Positions 10,199 to 20,272 of a stretch of 64,000 nucleotides of DNA are shown piece after piece; positions within the stretch are counted from its first letter, which is position 1, and the number at the start of each line of letters is the position of its first letter. The position numbers were made by a program, and so were the translations under genes. This DNA is from Serratia entomophila (GTDB lineage: Bacteria > Pseudomonadota > Gammaproteobacteria > Enterobacterales > Enterobacteriaceae). The stretch covers positions 4,278,001 through 4,342,000 of the forward strand of contig NZ_CP082787.1 in assembly GCF_021462285.1 (NCBI RefSeq), read 5' to 3'. The notes under the pieces were generated by a model. That model made no database searches. It worked only from the letters and a program-made list of their open reading frames with translations, and was not told the DNA's origin.

Positions 10199-12364
10199 TT
10201 ACGGCTTGCCGTTGCGGATAGGCTTGCGCGGCGGCCGGTTAGACGGCGTGCGCTGCCGGGTGATGTCGGTATGCTTGGTCAACGCCGGGCGCGTATGGCG
10301 CTGCAGGCGTTTCGCTTCGCGCTGCTCGTCGATACTCGGCGCCGGCACCAGGCACTCGCGCCGGCTGCCGATCAGGTGCTTCATACCCATCTCTTCCAGC
10401 GCGGTGCGGATCATCGCCCAGTTGGCCGGATCGTGATAGCGCAGCAGCGCCTTGTGCAGGCGGCGCTGGCGATCGCCGCGCGGCACCACCACGTCTTCGC
10501 TCTTATAGCCCACCCTGCTCAACGGGTTCTTGCCGCTGTAATACATGGTGGTGGAGTTGGCCATCGGCGACGGGTAGAAGTTCTGCACCTGATCCAAGCG
10601 GAAGCGGTTCTTCTTCAGCCACAGCGCCAGGTTAACCATGTCCTCGTCGCGAGTGCCCGGGTGCGACGAAATGAAATACGGGATCAGGTACTGCTCTTTA
10701 CCCGCCAGCTTCGAATAGTGGTCAAACAGCTGTTTGAAGCGATCGTAACTGCCCATACCCGGCTTCATCATCTTCGACAGCGGGCCTTCTTCGGTGTGCT
10801 CCGGCGCAATCTTCAGGTAGCCGCCGACGTGGTGGGTGGCCAGCTCCTTGATATAACGCGGATCTTCCACCGCCAGATCGTAACGCACCCCGGAAGCGAT
10901 CAGGATCTTCTTGATGCCTTCCAGAGAACGCGCCCGGCGATACAGCTTGATGGTCGGCTCGTGGTTGGTGTCCATGTAGGTACAGATTTCCGGGTAGACG
11001 CACGAGGCGCGGCGGCAGGTCTGCTCGGCGCGCGGATTGGTGCAGCGCAGCATGTACATGTTGGCGGTCGGGCCGCCCAGATCGGAGATAACCCCGGTGA
11101 AGCCCGGCACCTTGTCGCGGATTTCTTCGATTTCACGAATGATCGAATCTTCCGAACGGCTCTGGATGATGCGGCCTTCGTGCTCGGTGATCGAACAGAA
11201 CGAACAGCCGCCGTAGCAGCCGCGCATGATGTTCACCGAGAAACGGATCATGTCGTAGGCCGGGATGGTTTCCTTGCCGTAGGACGGGTGCGGAATGCGC
11301 TGGTACGGCAGCGCGAACACGCTGTCCATTTCCGGCGTGGTCAGCGGGATCGCCGGCGGGTTGATCCACACGTAACGGTCGCCATGCTTTTGCATCAGCG
11401 CACGCGCGCAGCCCGGGTTGGTTTCATGGTGCAGAATGCGCGAGGTGTGCGCGTACAGCACCTTGTCGCCCTTCACCTTTTCGAACGACGGCAGCAGCAC
11501 GTAGGTTTTTTCCCACGGCTTCGGCTTGGCGGCGCGCACGGTCACCGGCTTGGCCTCCGGCTCCGGTTTCGCGCCGTCGGCGCACGGCAAATCGTCGCCA
11601 TACGGGTTCGGAATAGGTTCGATGCGGCCCGGCTTGTCCAGGCGGGTAGAGTCCACGCCGCTCCAGCCCGGCAGCGCCTCTTTGCGCATGACGGCGGTGT
11701 TGCGGATGTTGTGGATCTCGCTGATTTTCTCACCGGCGGCCAGGCGATGCGCCACTTCCACCAGCGGGCGCTCGCCGTTGCCGTAGATCAGCATATCGGC
11801 TTTGGAATCCACCAGCACCGAGCGGCGCACGGTATCCGACCAGTAGTCGTAGTGGGCGATGCGGCGCAGGCTGGCCTCGATGCCGCCCAGCACGATCGGC
11901 ACGTCTTTGTAGGCTTCCTTGCAGCGCTGGCTGTACACCAGGGTGGCGCGGTCCGGGCGTTTGCCGCCGACGTTGCCGGCGGTGTAGGCGTCGTCATGGC
12001 GCAGCTTGCGGTCGGCGGTATAGCGGTTGATCATCGAATCCATATTGCCGGCGGTGATGCCGAAGAACAGGTTCGGTTTGCCCAAACGCATAAAATCGTC
12101 TTTGTTGCTCCAGTCCGGCTGCGCGATGATACCGACGCGGAAGCCCTGAGCTTCCAGCATGCGGCCGATGATCGCCATACCGAAGCTCGGGTGATCGACA
12201 TAGGCGTCACCGCTGATAATGATCACATCGCAGCTGTCCCAACCCAGTTGGTCCATTTCTTCGCGCGACATCGGCAAGAATGGCGCGGGGCCAAAACATT
12301 CGGCCCAATAGGGCTTATAGGAAAACAGTTCACGCTCAGGTTGGATCAGACTGGTGGTGCTCAT
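10199..12364 (-). CDS. ygiQ: YgiQ-family radical SAM protein
   Basis: This 721-aa protein of the UPF0313/YgiQ family has the radical-SAM cluster motif [11 protein letters not shown] (CxxxCxxC) at about residue 385. An N-terminal cobalamin-binding-like region precedes it, and the C-terminal tail is basic and Pro/Arg-rich ([20 protein letters not shown]). The substrate of the family is not established. It lies between emtA and a GntR gene with no operon partners; in E. coli ygiQ neighbours ftsP and parC, the same broad region as here. Confidence 0.92.
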   Translation of the reverse strand: MSTTSLIQPERELFSYKPYWAECFGPAPFLPMSREEMDQLGWDSCDVIIISGDAYVDHPSFGMAIIGRMLEAQGFRVGIIAQPDWSNKDDFMRLGKPNLFFGITAGNMDSMINRYTADRKLRHDDAYTAGNVGGKRPDRATLVYSQRCKEAYKDVPIVLGGIEASLRRIAHYDYWSDTVRRSVLVDSKADMLIYGNGERPLVEVAHRLAAGEKISEIHNIRNTAVMRKEALPGWSGVDSTRLDKPGRIEPIPNPYGDDLPCADGAKPEPEAKPVTVRAAKPKPWEKTYVLLPSFEKVKGDKVLYAHTSRILHHETNPGCARALMQKHGDRYVWINPPAIPLTTPEMDSVFALPYQRIPHPSYGKETIPAYDMIRFSVNIMRGCYGGCSFCSITEHEGRIIQSRSEDSIIREIEEIRDKVPGFTGVISDLGGPTANMYMLRCTNPRAEQTCRRASCVYPEICTYMDTNHEPTIKLYRRARSLEGIKKILIASGVRYDLAVEDPRYIKELATHHVGGYLKIAPEHTEEGPLSKMMKPGMGSYDRFKQLFDHYSKLAGKEQYLIPYFISSHPGTRDEDMVNLALWLKKNRFRLDQVQNFYPSPMANSTTMYYSGKNPLSRVGYKSEDVVVPRGDRQRRLHKALLRYHDPANWAMIRTALEEMGMKHLIGSRRECLVPAPSIDEQREAKRLQRHTRPALTKHTDITRQRTPSNRPPRKPIRNGKP

Positions 12365-12444
12365 GCTGGTGCTCTTTTCACAGGTTAATTAATCGCCGGG
12401 CGGCGATTATACGCACTAGTTGCAAAAAGAGCATGGTTATTTAA

Positions 12445-13179
12445 CTAACTGTTCACTTCAAATTCGTAAACGTCGCTGCGGCACAGGGTTTCACTGAACG
12501 CCAGCACCTCCCCTTGCGCATTGCGGCTGGTCTGGATGATGCGCAGCAGCGGCGTGCCGCGGTTCACGTTGAGCAAGTTGGCGATTTCATGATTGCAGGC
12601 CACCGCCTTCAGCAGAAAATGCTTACCCTCCGGCACGATGCCGCGCGTTTGCCACAAAGCATGCAGCGAATGCTCGAGCCGATCCGGATCGGGCAAAAAG
12701 CGCGGCGGTATATAGGTGGTCTCCAGCGACACCGGGTTGCCGTCCATCAGCCGCAGGCGGCGCAGCTTCACCACCCTGGCGCTGCTGTCCAACGCCAGGG
12801 CTTTCGCCACGTGGGCCGGTGCCGCCATATGGGTGCGCAGCAGCCACTGGTTGCTGACGCTGCTGCCGTTGCGCAGCATCTGGGTGGTAAAGCTGCTGTC
12901 CTGATTGCACGAATAACCGATATGCAGCGCCACCCGGGTGCCGACGCCTTGCTGACGCACAATCAGCGACTTTTCCTCCAGCAGCTTCATCGCCTTGCTG
13001 ACGGTCACCCTGGACAGCATCAGCCCCTCCGCCAGCAGCCGTTCCGGCGGCAAGAAATCCCCCGCCACCAACGCCCGCTGCTTGATGGCCAACTCGAGCG
13101 CCGCCGCCAGCTGCATGTAGCGCGGCGCCGCCGCCTCCTGCGCCAGCTGTTGGCACAGCCAGGCTATAAAGTCGTGCAT
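12445..13179 (-). CDS. GntR-family (HutC/UTRA) regulator
   Basis: The 244-aa protein has an N-terminal GntR winged helix (LPPERLLAEGLMLSRVTVSKAMKLL, read as PPERLLAE...SRVTVSKA, about 42-66) and a C-terminal UTRA ligand domain. UTRA domains sense sugar phosphates or similar small molecules. It is divergent from a PfkB-type sugar kinase at 13444, an arrangement like E. coli yegW-yegV, so the kinase product may be its ligand. A TGGT-N3-ACCA site lies between the two genes. Confidence 0.88.
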   Translation of the reverse strand: MHDFIAWLCQQLAQEAAAPRYMQLAAALELAIKQRALVAGDFLPPERLLAEGLMLSRVTVSKAMKLLEEKSLIVRQQGVGTRVALHIGYSCNQDSSFTTQMLRNGSSVSNQWLLRTHMAAPAHVAKALALDSSARVVKLRRLRLMDGNPVSLETTYIPPRFLPDPDRLEHSLHALWQTRGIVPEGKHFLLKAVACNHEIANLLNVNRGTPLLRIIQTSRNAQGEVLAFSETLCRSDVYEFEVNS

Positions 13180-13308
13180 GAACTCCCACCCCCTTATCGG
13201 TCGCTTTCCGCCGCCAGCCTTGCTTTTATCCTATTTGCCTGGCGGCGATAGCGACGCCCGCCTCATTTTTACAACGCCGGTTCTCCCAAAGCACCCGATC
13301 ATTTTGGT

Positions 13309-13319
13309 TGGTTCGACCA
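13309..13319. promoter_or_regulatory. GntR/HutC-type operator candidate
   Basis: TGGT-TCG-ACCA is an 11-bp inverted repeat in the 264-bp space between the divergent GntR and kinase genes. HutC-subfamily regulators commonly bind short palindromes of this kind. Binding is inference. Confidence 0.35.
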
Positions 13320-13443
13320 GTTTCCGCCAGGCAAAGCCGGGGGATTATTTGCTGTTTTATTCAGCGGGCGGTGCGGCCGCGGCGTCGCCCCCCTCGACTC
13401 TGCGCGGCTGCGCCTTCATCATGGCGGCTAGCGGAGGATATCG

Positions 13444-14229
13444 ATGAATGAGTTAGTCGCAGTAAAACCGATTTTGGCGCTGGGTAGCGCCATAGGTGAA
13501 ATAACGCCAACGCAGCAGCGACGCATTGGCGGCAGTGCGTTCAACGTGGCGCGAACGCTGCGGCGCCTGCATGCGCCAGTGATCAACGGCATGCCGGTCG
13601 GCAACGGTGAGTGGGGTGTTGCTATCGAAGCCGAAATGGATCTGCTGGGCATCCCGGTGCTGCTGCGCCATGGCCTGATGGACAACGGCTGGCGCCGGCC
13701 GAACGGCGAATACGTCGCCGGCTGCGAAACACAGTGGAATAAGGCGCAGCTGGCCATGCTGCCGCTGACGGAAGACACGCTGATTTACATCAACGGCGAA
13801 CAGCTGGCGGGAGAGAACGGCGAGGCATTGCGCGAATGGTTGACACGGCTGCCGTTCGATCAGCCGCGGCTGATCGACATCGGCTCGCACATGGGCCTGC
13901 TCGACGAAGACTTCTTCGCCATGCTCAGCGACAGCCATACCCTGCTGACTCTGAGCCGCGATGCGCTGGCCACGCTGTGCGGTGCAGACGACCCGCTCGC
14001 CGGCGCCCAACGCTTTGCCGCCGCGCATAATCTGGCGCTGATTTGCCGCCTCGGGCGCGATGGCGTGTGGATTTGCGACGGCGACAGCCCACCGCTGCGG
14101 GCGGGCGAGTACCCGGCCGCAGCCGCCGGCGACACCCACAGCGCAGGCCTATTGGCCGGGCTGTCCGCCGGCCTGCCGCTGGCGCAAGCGGTCGAGCTGG
14201 CCAACCTTAGGGCGCCGGCTGCACCATAA
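13444..14229 (+). CDS. PfkB-family sugar kinase, short C-terminus
   Basis: The 261-aa protein has the ribokinase-fold N-terminal signature GGSAFNVARTLRRL (about 29-42) and the C-terminal catalytic signature AAGDTHSAGLLAGLSAGLP. The catalytic Asp of the GxGD motif is present although the first Gly is Ala. The usual family length is about 290-320 aa, and the final helix normally continues past ELANxxAA; here the frame stops after VELANLRAPAAP and overlaps the 3' end of the convergent ftsP by 23 bp. It may be a naturally short or a 3'-truncated kinase. GGAGG precedes the ATG. Substrate is unknown. Confidence 0.8.
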   Translation: MNELVAVKPILALGSAIGEITPTQQRRIGGSAFNVARTLRRLHAPVINGMPVGNGEWGVAIEAEMDLLGIPVLLRHGLMDNGWRRPNGEYVAGCETQWNKAQLAMLPLTEDTLIYINGEQLAGENGEALREWLTRLPFDQPRLIDIGSHMGLLDEDFFAMLSDSHTLLTLSRDALATLCGADDPLAGAQRFAAAHNLALICRLGRDGVWICDGDSPPLRAGEYPAAAAGDTHSAGLLAGLSAGLPLAQAVELANLRAPAAP

Positions 14230-15622
14230 ACTGGCCGGCGGTGCCGCGATCCGCCATCTCCAGCGTCTGGCTGTAGTAGAGGAACGGGAAATGTTCTGAG
14301 GTCGGCTGGTTAAAGTAAACCAGCAGCTCGACGTCGCCGTCGATCCAAACGGTATCCTTCCAGCCGCGATCTTCCGCCATCGGCTGTGCGCCGTTAACCC
14401 GCTTAATCAGGAACTGCACGCCCTGTATATGGAACGCCTGCGGCGTATCCGCGTGGATATTCCAGCGTTCCCAGGTGCCCTGCTGGGTTTGCACGTCGAT
14501 GCGGTTCATATCCCAGATGGCGCCGTTGATGCCCGCCACGCTGTCGCCCAGGCGAAAATCGCGGGTGCGGCTGGCGCTGCCGTCCAACAGCTGATCCGCC
14601 AGCAGGCGCATCGGCAGGTTATCGGTCACCAGCGGCAGCAGCCCGGTCGGCCGCAGGGTCAGCACCTGGGTAGACACCAGAATGCTCGAAGGTTCGAACA
14701 GGCCGCGCAGGCGGTCCATGATGCCGGCTGCCTCTCCGGCGGTGATGGTCACCTCGTCGCCTTTCGACATGTCGATCAGCACTTCGCGGCGCTCGCCCGG
14801 GGCCAGAGACAGCTGCTGCACCGCCACCGGCGCCGGCAGGAAGCCCTGATCGCTGGCGATCACGTTCAGCGGCCGGCCATCGCTGAGCTGCAGCATGTAG
14901 CGGCGCGAGTTGGAGGCATTGAGCAGGCGCAGGCGCACCCAGCCGCGCGACACTTCCACATAAGGGTTTTGCACGCCGTTGACCAACAGCGTATCGCCGA
15001 CGAAGCCGCCCTGCGAAGGCGGGTCGTACTGCGGGGTGCCGAAGTTGTCGAAGCGTTTGTCCTGGATAATCAGCGGGAAGTCGTCGACGCCGTAGTGGTT
15101 GGGCAGCGGCAGCGCCTTGCTGACGTCGTCCTCCACCAGCCACAGCCCGGCCAGGCCGTTGTAGATATGCGGCGCCATACGGTTCGGCGTGTTAGCGTGA
15201 TACCAGCAGGTGGCGGCGCCCTGGCGGATCGGCAATACCGGCGACCAGTCGACGTTCGGCGACATCATGCGCGGCGCGCCGCCCATCAGGGTGCCCGGCA
15301 GCTGCAGGCCGCTGATGGTCATCGCCACCGGCTCCGGCAGGCGGTTGCTGTAGATCAGTTTGACGTCGTCGCCGTTGTAAACCCGCACCGTCGGCCCCAG
15401 GTACATGCCGTTGATGCCCCATACCGACGCCTTGCGGGTATCCATGAATGCCCAGTGGGCGCGCTGCAAGGTTAAAAACAGCGGCTGACCGCGACGGGAT
15501 TCCAGCAGCGGCGGAATAGGTAAAGGGGTCTGCGCTCCGCTCGCCTCAGCCCTCAGCGGCACGGCTCCTGCGCACAGCGCCAGGCCCGATGCCTGTATAA
15601 ACTGACGTCGACTGAGTGACAT
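14207..15622 (-). CDS. ftsP: Cell-division protein FtsP (SufI), multicopper-oxidase fold
   Basis: This 471-aa periplasmic protein starts with a twin-arginine signal (SRRQFIQASGLALCAGA, residues 4-20). It has the three-cupredoxin layout of multicopper oxidases but lacks the full set of copper-binding His clusters, as known for SufI/FtsP. FtsP is a divisome component that supports septation under stress. The gene lies directly downstream of plsC, as in E. coli. Confidence 0.93.
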   Translation of the reverse strand: MSLSRRQFIQASGLALCAGAVPLRAEASGAQTPLPIPPLLESRRGQPLFLTLQRAHWAFMDTRKASVWGINGMYLGPTVRVYNGDDVKLIYSNRLPEPVAMTISGLQLPGTLMGGAPRMMSPNVDWSPVLPIRQGAATCWYHANTPNRMAPHIYNGLAGLWLVEDDVSKALPLPNHYGVDDFPLIIQDKRFDNFGTPQYDPPSQGGFVGDTLLVNGVQNPYVEVSRGWVRLRLLNASNSRRYMLQLSDGRPLNVIASDQGFLPAPVAVQQLSLAPGERREVLIDMSKGDEVTITAGEAAGIMDRLRGLFEPSSILVSTQVLTLRPTGLLPLVTDNLPMRLLADQLLDGSASRTRDFRLGDSVAGINGAIWDMNRIDVQTQQGTWERWNIHADTPQAFHIQGVQFLIKRVNGAQPMAEDRGWKDTVWIDGDVELLVYFNQPTSEHFPFLYYSQTLEMADRGTAGQFMVQPAP

Positions 15623-15661
15623 ATCTTCTCCATGAAAAACAATGACTATACCCTGTGCAAA

Positions 15662-15701
15662 GCCCGGGCTCCTGATAATAAAGATTAGCAGGAGCCCGGG
15701 C
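15662..15701 (-). terminator. 13-bp stem-loop between plsC and ftsP
   Basis: GCCCGGGCTCCTG (15662-15674) pairs perfectly with CAGGAGCCCGGGC (15689-15701) around a 14-nt A/T-rich loop. It lies in the gap between plsC and ftsP on the transcribed strand. No long T-run follows, so it may be an mRNA processing or stability element, or a partial terminator, rather than a full stop. Confidence 0.5.
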
Positions 15702-15756
15702 GCTAACGGCGTTTGGCGCCGTTTAATACTTCATTCTTTGAAGCCGGTGGGAAATA

Positions 15757-16491
15757 TTATTTTCCGGCCGCGTTGCGCTGGGCGACTTCTTCGTCCAACT
15801 GGGCGATTTTCGCCAACATCAGCGTATGGCAATGGGCCGCCAGTTCACGCACATTTTCTTTACCGTATTGGCTGATGTCGACCGGCTCCAGCATTTCCAC
15901 GATCGCATGGCCGTTATTCCAGCGGTTAAGATTAATTTTACCGCTGGTGGTGGAAACGCAGATCGGCACAATAGGCACGCCGGCGGCAATTGCCGCATGG
16001 AAGGCGCCGGTTTTAAACGGCATCAGCCCACGGCCGCGGCTGCGGGTGCCTTCCGGGAACATCCAAATCGAAATATCGCGTTTTTTAAACTGCTCCGCCA
16101 CTTGGGCGATGGTGCCGTGCGCCTTGGCGCGATTATCGCGATCAATCAGCAGATTACCGGTCAGCCAATACAGCGGGCCGAAAAAGGGAACCCACAGCAG
16201 GCTTTTTTTACCCACGGTCACGGTGCGCGGCTGCACAATTTTGGCGGCCGTCACCATGTCATAGTTATTTTGGTGGTTGGCGATATAAATGCAGTTGCCA
16301 TTTTTGGCCGCATCGGCCGGAACCCGCGTTTCCACTTTCAAACCGAATAAGCCGGACAAGCGGCCAAACAGGTGACCGAAGGTTGCCACATGGCGGGGAT
16401 CGCGCGGGCTGAACAAGCAGTACACAGAGCCGAAAATACACACCAGAATACAATAGAGAGTGGCGAGAACGGCACGTAAAATCAATAACAT
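15757..16491 (-). CDS. plsC: 1-acyl-sn-glycerol-3-phosphate acyltransferase PlsC
   Basis: This 244-aa inner-membrane acyltransferase starts with a hydrophobic segment (residues 1-27). The catalytic HX4D motif NHQNNYD has His73 and Asp78, and the substrate-binding FPEGTR is at 145-150. PlsC adds the second acyl chain to lysophosphatidic acid to make phosphatidic acid, the precursor of all phospholipids. It lies between parC and ftsP, the E. coli order. Confidence 0.96.
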   Translation of the reverse strand: MLLILRAVLATLYCILVCIFGSVYCLFSPRDPRHVATFGHLFGRLSGLFGLKVETRVPADAAKNGNCIYIANHQNNYDMVTAAKIVQPRTVTVGKKSLLWVPFFGPLYWLTGNLLIDRDNRAKAHGTIAQVAEQFKKRDISIWMFPEGTRSRGRGLMPFKTGAFHAAIAAGVPIVPICVSTTSGKINLNRWNNGHAIVEMLEPVDISQYGKENVRELAAHCHTLMLAKIAQLDEEVAQRNAAGK

Positions 16492-16690
16492 AACAACCTC
16501 ATTAGCACACTGCCGACGCAGACTGACTCGCTGCGCAGATTCCTTTACTCATTATTCGATTGCAGTACGCGGAAAGCGAAAATGGCGCCTGCATTTTTTG
16601 CTATTTTCCCGCCAGCCGGCGATGCGCACAATAATTTTATGCGGGGAAATGTTAATTATTTGAAAATAACCGCCGACGGTGAGAAATAAA

Positions 16691-16716
16691 GCGGGCGCAG
16701 CATGCTGCGCCCCGCC
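16691..16716 (-). terminator. parC transcript hairpin
   Basis: GGGCGCAGCA (16693-16702) and TGCTGCGCCC (16703-16712) form a self-complementary hairpin just after the parC stop on the minus strand. On that strand it is followed by TTTATTTCTC, which fits a rho-independent terminator. Confidence 0.7.
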
Positions 16717-16736
16717 CGTTAATCGCCCGCGTTCGC

Positions 16737-19013
16737 TTACTCTTCGCTGTCGCCGGCGGCCGCTGCGCGCGGCGGCGCATCCACTTCGACGCGATCGATA
16801 CGCTGCAGGCCGCGCGGCAACTGGGTGCCTTTGCGGCCGCGCTCTGCGCGGAACTTCTGCAGATCTTCCGGCCGCAGCGTCAGCTTGCGTTTACCCACGT
16901 GCAGGGTAACGGAGGTCTGCGGCGGCAGTACGAACAGCCAGGCCAGTTTGTCTTCCCCAGCCGCAGCCTGCGCCGCCGGAATGGAGACAATCTTGTTGCC
17001 CTTGCCCTTCGACAGCTGCGGCAAGTCGGCGACCGGGAACATCAGCATGCGCCCGGCGGCGGTGATCGACAGCAGCATATCGTCTTCGCCGTGGATCTCC
17101 ATCGGCGGCAGCGCCCTGGCGTTATCCGGCAGGGTAATCATCACCTTGCCGGCGCGGTTGCGCGCCACCAGATCGTTGAAGGTGCAAACGAAGCCGTAGC
17201 CGGCATCGGAAGCCATCAGCAGTTTTTGATCGTCCGCCGCCATCAGCACCTGCTCAATGGTGGCGCCCGGCGGCGGCGTCAGCTTGCCGGTCAGCGGTTC
17301 GCCCTGGCCGCGCGCCGAAGGCAGCGTCAGCGGATCCAGCGCATAGCTGCGCCCGGTGGAGTCAATAAACACCACCGGCTGGTTGCTCTTGCCGCGCGCC
17401 GCGCTGCGGAAGCTGTCGCCGGCCTTGTAGCTCAGGCCGCTCGGATCGATATCGTGGCCTTTGGCGCTGCGCACCCAGCCCATTTCTGACAGCACTATGG
17501 TCACCGGCTCGGACGGCACGAAGTCGTGTTCGCTCATCGCCTTGGCTTCTGCACGCTCGGTAATCGGCGAGCGGCGATCGTCGCCGTAGGCCTGCGCATC
17601 GGCCTGGATCTCTTTTTTGATCAGGGTGCTCAGCTTGCGCTCAGACGCCAGCAGCGCCTGCAGATGATCGCGCTCTTTGGCCAGCTCATCCTGCTCGCCG
17701 CGGATCTTGAACTCTTCCAACTTGGCCAAATGGCGCAGCTTCAGCTCGAGGATGGCTTCGGCCTGGGTATCGGAGATGCCGAAACGCTGCATCAGCACCG
17801 GCTTGGGTTCGTCCTCGCTGCGGATGATGTGGATCACTTCATCGATGTTGAGGAACGCCACCAGCAAACCTTCGAGGATGTGCAGGCGCTTCAGCACTTT
17901 CTCAAGGCGGTAGTTAAGGCGGCGGCGCACCGTATCGCGGCGGTAGGCCAGCCATTCGGTGAGGATTTCCACCAGGCCTTTCACCTGCGGGCGGTTATCC
18001 AGACCGATCATGTTCATGTTGATGCGGTAACTGCGTTCCAGATCGGTGGTGGCGAACAGGTGGTTCATCACCTGCTCCAGATCGATGCGGTTGGAACGCG
18101 GTACGATCACCAGGCGCGTCGGGTTCTCGTGATCGGATTCGTCACGCAGATCCTCGACCATCGGCAGCTTTTTGGCGCGCATCTGGCTGGCGATCTGTTC
18201 CAGCACCTTGGCGCCGGAAACCTGGTGCGGCAAGGCGGTGATCACCGCGCTGCCGTCTTCTTTTTTCCACACGGCGCGCATGCGCACCGAGCCGCGGCCA
18301 TTCTGGTAAATTTTGCGGATTTCGTCGCGCGGGGTGATGATCTCGGCTTCGGTCGGGAAGTCCGGGCCCTGCACGAATTCGAGCAGATCGTCCAGCGAAC
18401 TGCCCGGTTTGTCGAGCAATGCGACGGCGGCGGCGGCGACTTCGCGCACGTTGTGCGGCGGAATATCGGTGGCCATGCCGACGGCGATGCCGGTGGTGCC
18501 GTTGAGCAGAATGTTCGGCAGGCGCGCCGGCAACATTTTCGGCTCCTGCAGGGTGCCGTCAAAGTTCGGCACCCAGTCGACGGTGCCCTGGCCCAGCTCG
18601 GCCAGCAGCACTTCGGCGTATTTGGACAGGCGCGATTCGGTATAACGCATGGCGGCGAAGGACTTGGGATCGTCCGGCGCACCCCAGTTCCCCTGGCCGT
18701 CCACCAGCGGATAACGGTATGAGAATGGCTGCGCCATCAGCACCATGGCTTCATAGCAGGCGCTGTCGCCGTGCGGATGATATTTACCCAGCACGTCACC
18801 CACGGTACGGGCGGACTTTTTGAATTTGGCGCTGTTGCTCAGCCCCAGCTCAGACATGGCGTAGATGATGCGGCGTTGTACCGGCTTCAAACCGTCGCCA
18901 ATGTACGGCAACGCCCGATCCATGATGACGTACATGGAATAGTTCAGATAGGCGTTTTCAGTGAATGTGTGCAGCGGTAAACGCTCTACACCGTCATGAG
19001 TCAGATCACTCAT
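16737..19013 (-). CDS. parC: DNA topoisomerase IV subunit A ParC
   Basis: The 758-aa ParC is four residues longer at the N-terminus than E. coli ParC ([12 protein letters not shown]). The catalytic tyrosine is Tyr124 in MRYTESRLS. The quinolone-determining residues Ser84 and Glu88 in [10 protein letters not shown] (E. coli Ser80 and Glu84) are wild type, so no resistance change is visible here. C-terminal beta-pinwheel blades follow. With ParE it decatenates daughter chromosomes. It is transcribed alone, separated from parE by mdaB-ygiN and a LysR gene. Confidence 0.97.
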   Translation of the reverse strand: MSDLTHDGVERLPLHTFTENAYLNYSMYVIMDRALPYIGDGLKPVQRRIIYAMSELGLSNSAKFKKSARTVGDVLGKYHPHGDSACYEAMVLMAQPFSYRYPLVDGQGNWGAPDDPKSFAAMRYTESRLSKYAEVLLAELGQGTVDWVPNFDGTLQEPKMLPARLPNILLNGTTGIAVGMATDIPPHNVREVAAAAVALLDKPGSSLDDLLEFVQGPDFPTEAEIITPRDEIRKIYQNGRGSVRMRAVWKKEDGSAVITALPHQVSGAKVLEQIASQMRAKKLPMVEDLRDESDHENPTRLVIVPRSNRIDLEQVMNHLFATTDLERSYRINMNMIGLDNRPQVKGLVEILTEWLAYRRDTVRRRLNYRLEKVLKRLHILEGLLVAFLNIDEVIHIIRSEDEPKPVLMQRFGISDTQAEAILELKLRHLAKLEEFKIRGEQDELAKERDHLQALLASERKLSTLIKKEIQADAQAYGDDRRSPITERAEAKAMSEHDFVPSEPVTIVLSEMGWVRSAKGHDIDPSGLSYKAGDSFRSAARGKSNQPVVFIDSTGRSYALDPLTLPSARGQGEPLTGKLTPPPGATIEQVLMAADDQKLLMASDAGYGFVCTFNDLVARNRAGKVMITLPDNARALPPMEIHGEDDMLLSITAAGRMLMFPVADLPQLSKGKGNKIVSIPAAQAAAGEDKLAWLFVLPPQTSVTLHVGKRKLTLRPEDLQKFRAERGRKGTQLPRGLQRIDRVEVDAPPRAAAAGDSEE

Positions 19014-19338
19014 TACTCAATTATCCTCAGACCGTGGCTTGGCAATCCCTGGACGACAAGGGGCATCGCTTGTCGATTCTGCCCGCGATAGTAACCCATC
19101 TGCGGGGTGGCTGTCACAGTTGGCGCAAGGATCGCTGACGCAAGCCGCTTCAGCCAACGAGTTTATGCAAAATTTCAGCATCCATCGGCTTTTTTGTTGA
19201 CTCTGAGTCAACACTGTTGTGCTGTCGATCACATTTTTACCTGCATTGCTAAAGATTATACTCCCCGTCAGCGAAATGTTTTCCGCCCCTTGGCGCGGAG
19301 AACACGACATATCTTAACTCTGACAGGAGCCGCGAAAG
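19014..19338 (+). other. parC-mdaB divergent intergenic region
   Basis: This 325-bp gap holds the start regions of parC (minus) and mdaB (plus). The clearest element is a 17-bp dyad at 19196-19212. A TATACT hexamer at 19257-19262 could be the mdaB -10 box, and ACAGGAG sits 8 nt before the mdaB ATG. I see no further gene. Confidence 0.5.
19196..19212 (+). promoter_or_regulatory. 17-bp perfect dyad upstream of mdaB
   Basis: GTTGACTC-T-GAGTCAAC is a perfect inverted repeat with 8-bp arms, about 45 bp before the putative mdaB -10. It contains TTGA...TCAA ends like LysR-family sites. The LysR gene at 20273-21169 is the nearest candidate regulator. Confidence 0.45.
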
Positions 19339-19920
19339 ATGAGCAATATCCTGATTATCAATGCTAAAAAACAATTCGGCCATTCCAACGGCGAACTGAA
19401 CCAGACCCTGAGCGACGTGGCGGAAAGCTTCCTGAGCGACGTGCCGCATAATGTACAGGTCACCGTGGTCGACGACGGCTATGACATCGAGGCCGAAGTG
19501 CAGAAATACCTGTGGGCCGACGTGGTGATTTACCAGATGCCGGGCTGGTGGATGGGCGAACCCTGGATCCTGAAAAAATACATCGATGAAGTGTTCACCG
19601 CCGGGCACGGCAGCCTGTACGCCAGCGACGGCCGCACCCGTTCCGACGCCGGCAAGAAATACGGTTCCGGCGGCCTGATCCAGGGCAAAAAATATATGCT
19701 GAGCCTGACCTGGAATGCGCCATTGGAGGCCTTTACCGATCCCGGCCAGTTCTTCCACGGCGTCGGCGTCGACGGCGTGTACCTGCACTTCCATAAAGCC
19801 AACCAGTTCCTGGGGATGGAAGCACTGCCGACCTTTATCTGCAATGATGTGATTAAACAACCGGATATCGACAGCGATATCGCACGTTATCGCGCGCACC
19901 TGACGGAAGTTTTTGCTTAA
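19339..19920 (+). CDS. mdaB: NADPH:quinone reductase MdaB
   Basis: This 193-aa flavodoxin-fold FAD enzyme is the same length as E. coli MdaB. Family signatures are MPGWWMGEPWILKKYIDEVF (about 72-91) and SLTWNAPLEAF. MdaB reduces quinones by two electrons with NADPH and protects against oxidative stress. It is followed 34 bp later by ygiN, whose product works on the same quinones, so the two form an operon as in E. coli. Confidence 0.95.
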   Translation: MSNILIINAKKQFGHSNGELNQTLSDVAESFLSDVPHNVQVTVVDDGYDIEAEVQKYLWADVVIYQMPGWWMGEPWILKKYIDEVFTAGHGSLYASDGRTRSDAGKKYGSGGLIQGKKYMLSLTWNAPLEAFTDPGQFFHGVGVDGVYLHFHKANQFLGMEALPTFICNDVIKQPDIDSDIARYRAHLTEVFA

Positions 19921-19954
19921 GCGAATCACTCAACATTAAACCAACGAGGTAAAG

Positions 19955-20263
19955 ATGATCACTGTAATCGCAGAAATCAAAACCAAGCCGGGCCACCGTG
20001 ACACCGTGCTGAAAGCGATTGGAAAACTGGTGCCGCTGGTGCTGGCGGAAGACGGCTGCAGCGAATACACGCCAATGACCGATAGCCACACGCAGGCGCC
20101 GTGGCAGAAGCGGTCGCCGGATTCGATCTTCATGCTGGAAAAATGGCAAAGCCAGGCGCACCTGGAAAAACACCTGGAGATCGATCACATGCTCAAGCAC
20201 CGTGAAACCATCCAGGACAGCGTGCTGGACACCACCATTTACATCCTGGACAACGCCCTGTAA
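19955..20263 (+). CDS. ygiN: Quinol monooxygenase YgiN
   Basis: This 102-aa antibiotic-biosynthesis-monooxygenase (ABM) fold protein is a dimeric alpha/beta ferredoxin-like enzyme. E. coli YgiN oxidises menadiol to menadione and forms a quinone redox cycle with MdaB. AACGAGGT is the ribosome site 6-7 nt before the ATG. The gene ends 9 bp before the convergent LysR gene. Confidence 0.92.
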   Translation: MITVIAEIKTKPGHRDTVLKAIGKLVPLVLAEDGCSEYTPMTDSHTQAPWQKRSPDSIFMLEKWQSQAHLEKHLEIDHMLKHRETIQDSVLDTTIYILDNAL

Positions 20264-20272
20264 GCCCCAGCC

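Noticed and set aside
10271..12388. 705-aa plus-strand frame opposite ygiQ and similar long antisense frames opposite parC, parE, glnE and hldE
   Set aside because: These are typical shadow frames of GC-rich genes (His/Arg/Ala/Gln-rich, no motifs), and each lies over a clearly recognised gene.
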